From contig NZ_QEPQ01000001.1 of the NCBI RefSeq assembly GCF_003252795.1, positions 455,820 to 519,819 on the forward strand: DNA of 64,000 nucleotides, in the 5' to 3' direction. The notes below the pieces were generated by a model that searched no databases, was not told the DNA's origin, and saw only the letters and a program-made list of their open reading frames with translations. Origin of the DNA: Haemophilus parainfluenzae. GTDB lineage: Bacteria > Pseudomonadota > Gammaproteobacteria > Enterobacterales > Pasteurellaceae. Position numbers and translations under genes: made by a program. Shown here piece by piece: positions 60,401 through 64,000 of this stretch (position 1 is the first letter of the stretch; every line of letters starts with the position of its first letter).

Positions 60401-63334
60401 ATGGCGCTTTCACTTCCGCTTTCGACTGAAAAACTCATTCAACTTGGCGAAGTGCTTTGCCAACATTTCCCTGAAATGAATCTTGATGAAATAACCCAAC
60501 AAATCGAGCGGGATGCAATAGATCTCACGACACCAATCGGACAAATAAACTATGCTATCAGTCTGTCTGATTTCTTGGAAAAAGTCTTAAAAAAACACCC
60601 GCACTTTTTAGCTCAATGGTGGCAACATCCTCCTCAATTTTCAGATTGTCAACATTACGCTAGCCGTTTAGCTGACCAACTCTCTACTATCCAAAACGAA
60701 GAACAGCTTTACAAAACGCTACGAGATTTTCGAAATCAAGAAATGGCAAAACTTAGTTTCTGTCAAAGCTTGAATCTTGCTACCGTAGAAGAAATTTTTA
60801 TTCGTCTTTCTCAACTTGCTGAGAGTCTTATCATCGGAGCGAGAGATTGGCTGTATAAACAAGCTTGCGAAGAAATGGGCACTCCTTGTGATGAACATGG
60901 CATCCCTCAGCAACTCTATATTCTTGGCATGGGAAAATTAGGTGGTTTTGAGCTAAATTTCTCCTCTGATATTGATTTAATTTTTACTTACCCTTCACAG
61001 GGAGAAACCATTGGTGCAAGACGAGCCGTTGATAATGCTAAATTTTTTACTCGTTTAGGACAACGACTGATCAATGCTTTAGATCAATTCACGCCAGATG
61101 GCTTTGTCTATCGTACGGATATGCGCCTTCGCCCTTTTGGTGACAGTGGTGCACTTGCCTTAAGTTTTTCTGCAATGGAGCAATATTACCAAGATCAGGG
61201 GAGAGATTGGGAACGCTATGCCATGATCAAAGGGCGTATTTTAAGCGCTGATGCGCAAGATCCCAATGTAAAAACCTTACAACAATTACTTCGTCCTTTT
61301 GTGTATCGACGCTATATTGATTTTAGTGTGATTCAAGCTTTACGTGAAATGAAAGGTAAAATTGAGCGTGAAGTACGTCGTCGTGGCTTAAAAGACAATA
61401 TTAAACTAGGCGCAGGCGGGATTCGAGAAATCGAATTTATTGTGCAAGTTTTTCAACTGATTCGTGGTGGACGTGAGATTAAGCTCCAACAACATGAATT
61501 GCTTAAACTTCTGTCCGAAATACGGGATCTCGGTTTAATTACGCCTGAACAATATCATGAATTAAGAGATGCTTATATCTTCCTTCGTCGTACTGAAAAC
61601 GTACTACAAGCTATTGATGATCAACAAACGCAACTTCTTCCGACAGATGAAGAAAATCGCCTTAGATTAATGGTCGCTTGTCGAGAATACACTTACTTAG
61701 ATGAGAACAGTCAGCCTACGATAACATCTTATCCAATTGAAAACTGGGATGATTTCTATCAAATACTACAAGCACACCAACAAAAAGTGCGGTCAGTTTT
61801 TGATGCACTAATTGGTGAAGAAAAAGATGAACGTAGCGATGACAATAATCAGTGGATTGATTTTTTAGAAAGTGATCTTGATGATATTGAACAAATGCTG
61901 GTCGATAACCATATTTATGAGGACGCGATTTCCGATATCTTAGATAAACTTATTCAATTCAAAGAGGGGCTTGCGCGCCGGGTTATTGGCTCTCGAGGTC
62001 GAGAAGTTTTAGCTCACTTATTGCCAAATATCTTCACTCAAATATTTAAACAAAAAAATTACCGCACTTTATTGCCACGCATCCTCAATATTGTCGATAA
62101 AATTGCGAGTAGAACGACTTATTTGGAATTGCTCTTAGAAAATCCTCAAGCCATTGAACAGCTTATTGAACTATGTGCGCAATCACAGATGATTGCCGAA
62201 CAAGTGGCTCGCCATCCTATTCTACTCGATGAATTATTAAATACTGAGGCACTACGTAATCCATTACCGTTCACACAGTACCCTGATGAATTGAAGCAAT
62301 ATATGCTGCGATTACCGCAAGACGATGAAGAGCAATTTATTGACGGGTTACGCCAATTCAAACAGTCTATTTTATTACGTGTTGCAGCCGCTGATATTCT
62401 AGGCGTATTGCCTGTTATGAAAGTAAGCGATCATCTCACTTATCTAGCTGAAGCAATTATTGATGCCGTTGTCAATTTTGCTTGGCAACAAGTCAGTCAA
62501 CGCTTTGGTGTGCCGGAACATCTAGCTGGTAAAATAGAAAAAGGCTTTTTAGTCATTGGCTACGGTAAATTAGGCGGAATTGAACTCGGTTATAAATCTG
62601 ATTTGGATTTAGTCTTTTTATACCAAGCTGTTGAAGGAGTGACTGTTGGTGGGAAGAAATCCATTGATAGCAATCAATTCTATTTAAGATTGGCTCAAAA
62701 AATTGTCAGCATCTTTAGTATGAATACCAGTGCAGGCATACTTTACGATGTTGATATGCGCTTACGTCCTTCAGGCGATGCAGGCTTATTAGGCTGTTCG
62801 CTTCAAGCATTTGAAAACTATCAACTCAATGAAGCATGGACTTGGGAAAAACAAGCGCTTGTCCGCAGTCGTGCCATTTTTGGTGAAACTGAATTAAAAG
62901 CAGAATTTGAAAAAATTCGCTGTAATGTACTTTCTGCTCAAAGAGATATCAATCAGCTAAAAATTGAAGTAAGAGAAATGCGTGAAAAAATGTACGACCA
63001 TTTATCTCATACAAAAGAAGGCTTTTTTAACATCAAAACAGATCGTGGTGGCATTACCGATATTGAATTTATCGCCCAATATCTGATGCTCGCGAATGCC
63101 CCAGTTAATCCAATATTAACTAAATGGTCTGATAATGTCCGCATTTTTGATTCAATGGCTGAGTATCATATTATTTCTCTAACAGAATGTGAAAAGCTTA
63201 AATCCTGCTACGTGACACTACGTAATAAAATTCATCACCTGAACTTATTAGGAAATCCTGTCATTGTTGATGATTCGGAATTTATAGAAGAAAGAGAATT
63301 TGTTTGTTCTTTCTGGCATAAGCTCTTTTCTTAA
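60401..63334 (+). CDS. glnE: Glutamine synthetase adenylyltransferase / deadenylase
   Basis: GlnE adds or removes AMP on glutamine synthetase in response to nitrogen signals from PII. The 977-residue protein keeps both nucleotidyltransferase halves: [19 protein letters not shown] near 180 (deadenylylation) and [20 protein letters not shown] near 725 (adenylylation), with the linking helices between. The N and C termini look intact (ends CSFWHKLFS). It starts 3 bp after the miaA stop, so it belongs to the same unit. A terminator follows at 63341. Confidence 0.96.
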   Translation: MALSLPLSTEKLIQLGEVLCQHFPEMNLDEITQQIERDAIDLTTPIGQINYAISLSDFLEKVLKKHPHFLAQWWQHPPQFSDCQHYASRLADQLSTIQNEEQLYKTLRDFRNQEMAKLSFCQSLNLATVEEIFIRLSQLAESLIIGARDWLYKQACEEMGTPCDEHGIPQQLYILGMGKLGGFELNFSSDIDLIFTYPSQGETIGARRAVDNAKFFTRLGQRLINALDQFTPDGFVYRTDMRLRPFGDSGALALSFSAMEQYYQDQGRDWERYAMIKGRILSADAQDPNVKTLQQLLRPFVYRRYIDFSVIQALREMKGKIEREVRRRGLKDNIKLGAGGIREIEFIVQVFQLIRGGREIKLQQHELLKLLSEIRDLGLITPEQYHELRDAYIFLRRTENVLQAIDDQQTQLLPTDEENRLRLMVACREYTYLDENSQPTITSYPIENWDDFYQILQAHQQKVRSVFDALIGEEKDERSDDNNQWIDFLESDLDDIEQMLVDNHIYEDAISDILDKLIQFKEGLARRVIGSRGREVLAHLLPNIFTQIFKQKNYRTLLPRILNIVDKIASRTTYLELLLENPQAIEQLIELCAQSQMIAEQVARHPILLDELLNTEALRNPLPFTQYPDELKQYMLRLPQDDEEQFIDGLRQFKQSILLRVAAADILGVLPVMKVSDHLTYLAEAIIDAVVNFAWQQVSQRFGVPEHLAGKIEKGFLVIGYGKLGGIELGYKSDLDLVFLYQAVEGVTVGGKKSIDSNQFYLRLAQKIVSIFSMNTSAGILYDVDMRLRPSGDAGLLGCSLQAFENYQLNEAWTWEKQALVRSRAIFGETELKAEFEKIRCNVLSAQRDINQLKIEVREMREKMYDHLSHTKEGFFNIKTDRGGITDIEFIAQYLMLANAPVNPILTKWSDNVRIFDSMAEYHIISLTECEKLKSCYVTLRNKIHHLNLLGNPVIVDDSEFIEEREFVCSFWHKLFS

Positions 63335-63340
63335 AAAATT

Positions 63341-63380
63341 AAAGGAGTCTATCCCCATATATTTGGAATAAACTCCTTTT
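63341..63380 (+). terminator. glnE terminator
   Basis: AAAGGAGT and ACTCCTTTT form an 8-9 bp stem around a 23-nt loop that may fold further (TCC / GGA); it lies 6 bp after the glnE stop and closes the tsaE-glnE unit. Confidence 0.7.
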
Positions 63381-63464
63381 CATATATTCTCTACGTAAAA
63401 ACACCTAACTTTCTACCGCTCTTATATTGTCAAAGTAATCTTTAACAAAACTCCATAAACAAAA

Positions 63465-63490
63465 AACCCCAAGCCATTCAGCTCGGGGTT
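63465..63490 (-). terminator. rRNA operon terminator
   Basis: AACCCCGAGCT and AGCTTGGGGTT-type arms (AACCCC / GGGGTT) form a GC-rich hairpin followed on the minus strand by six T, 11 bp after the 5S gene. Confidence 0.88.
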
Positions 63491-63500
63491 CTACATTCAG

Positions 63501-63618
63501 TACCTGGCGGTGTCCTACTCTCACATGGGGAAACCCCACACTACCATCGGCGCATCGGCGTTTCACTTCTGAGTTCGGTATGGGGTCAGGTGGGACCACC
63601 GCTCTATCGCCGCCAGGA
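63501..63618 (-). rRNA. rrf: 5S ribosomal RNA
   Basis: Reading on the minus strand, the sequence begins CCTGGCGGCGATAGAGCGG and continues with GGTCCCACCTGACCCCAT, CCGAACTCAGAAGTGAAACG and ends CCGCCAGGTA, matching 5S rRNA throughout; the ends pair. About 118 nt. It is the last gene of an rRNA operon running toward glnE. No tRNA is seen between it and the terminator. Ends are approximate. Confidence 0.98.
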
Positions 63619-63766
63619 TTATTCCTTTAATAACTTTTCTCTCTCTTTCTGCTCCGCTATCTCTAGCGCTCACAACCAAACAAGCTGATTTAACTTCAAA
63701 ACTTTCTCTTCGTCTCTGAGTTTCGTCTTTGTATCATTACAACACCCAAAACCCTTGAGCGTTGTA

Positions 63767-64000
63767 TAGTTAAGCCTCTCGGGCAATTAGTACATGTTAG
63801 CTCAACGGCTCGCACCGCTTACACACCATGCCTATCTACGTCTTAGTCTTAAACAACCCTTACTGTCTTAAAGACAGGGAGAACTCATCTCTTGGCAAGT
63901 TTCGTGCTTAGATGCTTTCAGCACTTATCTCTTCCGCACTTAGCTACCCGGCAATGCGTCTGGCGACACAACCGGAACACCAGTGGTGCGTCCACTCCGG
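63767..64000 (-). rRNA. rrl: 23S ribosomal RNA, 3' end (partial)
   Basis: On the minus strand the sequence reads into the conserved 3' part of 23S rRNA (CCGGTGTTCCGGTTGTGTCG, GTTGAGCTAACATGTACTAA, ending GAGGCTTAACTA). The gene continues past the right edge. The 148-bp spacer to 5S (63619-63766) carries no tRNA. The exact 3' end is inferred from E. coli. Confidence 0.97.

Noticed and set aside
63405..63599. Open reading frame of 64 codons on the minus strand
   Set aside because: It overlaps the 5S rRNA gene and its terminator; the match to ribosomal RNA is unambiguous.

Overview
The window is a chromosomal segment of a Pasteurellaceae bacterium, most likely a Haemophilus of the H. parainfluenzae type. 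The 9-bp Hin-type DNA uptake signal (AAGTGCGGT / ACCGCACTT) occurs about 55 times by hand count. Gene order (pdh genes-mgsA-dnaK, comNOPQ-recC, thiBPQ, ptsHI-crr-rsgA-orn, tsaE-amiB-mutL-miaA-glnE) and AT-rich codon use also fit Haemophilus. A complete lacZ and metY argue against typical H. influenzae, but the species call is inference.

Layout. 1-4.8 kb: pyruvate dehydrogenase genes on the minus strand (aceE, aceF, start of lpdA). 5.1-7.1 kb: mgsA and a YdgA-like DUF945 protein, convergent. 7.3-12.4 kb: dnaK with a sigma-32-type promoter, an orphan effector-binding-domain protein, metY and dnaJ. 12.5-16 kb: molybdate transporter modABC and divergent regulator modE. 16-22.7 kb: yfbR, degS, ribD, nrdR and recC, minus strand. 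22.7-25 kb: the competence pseudopilin operon comNOPQ with a near-ideal CRP-S site. 25-30.5 kb: suhB, bioB and the thiamine transporter thiBPQ under a TPP riboswitch. 30.5-34 kb: grxD, two TPM-domain proteins, lemA and an OmpA/P5 porin. 34.4-42.5 kb: ydiJ, then valS and holC separated by three accessory genes (two lipoproteins and the ASCH protein YqfB). 42.7-46.2 kb: fumC, a chalcone-isomerase-like secreted protein, rimK and grxA. 46.2-53.3 kb: lacZ, manA, crr, ptsI and ptsH, a sugar-uptake and glycolytic block. 53.4-63.3 kb: rsgA, orn, two identical tRNA-Gly genes, tsaE-amiB-mutL-miaA-glnE. 63.4-64 kb: the 3' part of an rRNA operon (5S and partial 23S, minus strand).

Nearly everything is core housekeeping. 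I see no prophage, insertion sequence, CRISPR array, toxin-antitoxin pair or recognisable defence system, and nothing that I would call a new multi-gene system. The points most worth attention are regulatory or architectural: the CRP-S-controlled pseudopilin-recC unit, in which only ComN keeps the usual pilin Glu5; a lacZ promoter that appears to start inside the manA terminator hairpin with a class I CRP site; a TPP riboswitch whose downstream region can mask the thiB start codon; a separated dnaK and dnaJ; a three-gene insertion between holC and valS; hairpins between the genes of the pdh, mod and pts operons; and a recent LysM duplication in amiB. Convergent gene pairs are repeatedly closed by inverted pairs of uptake signals that double as terminators.
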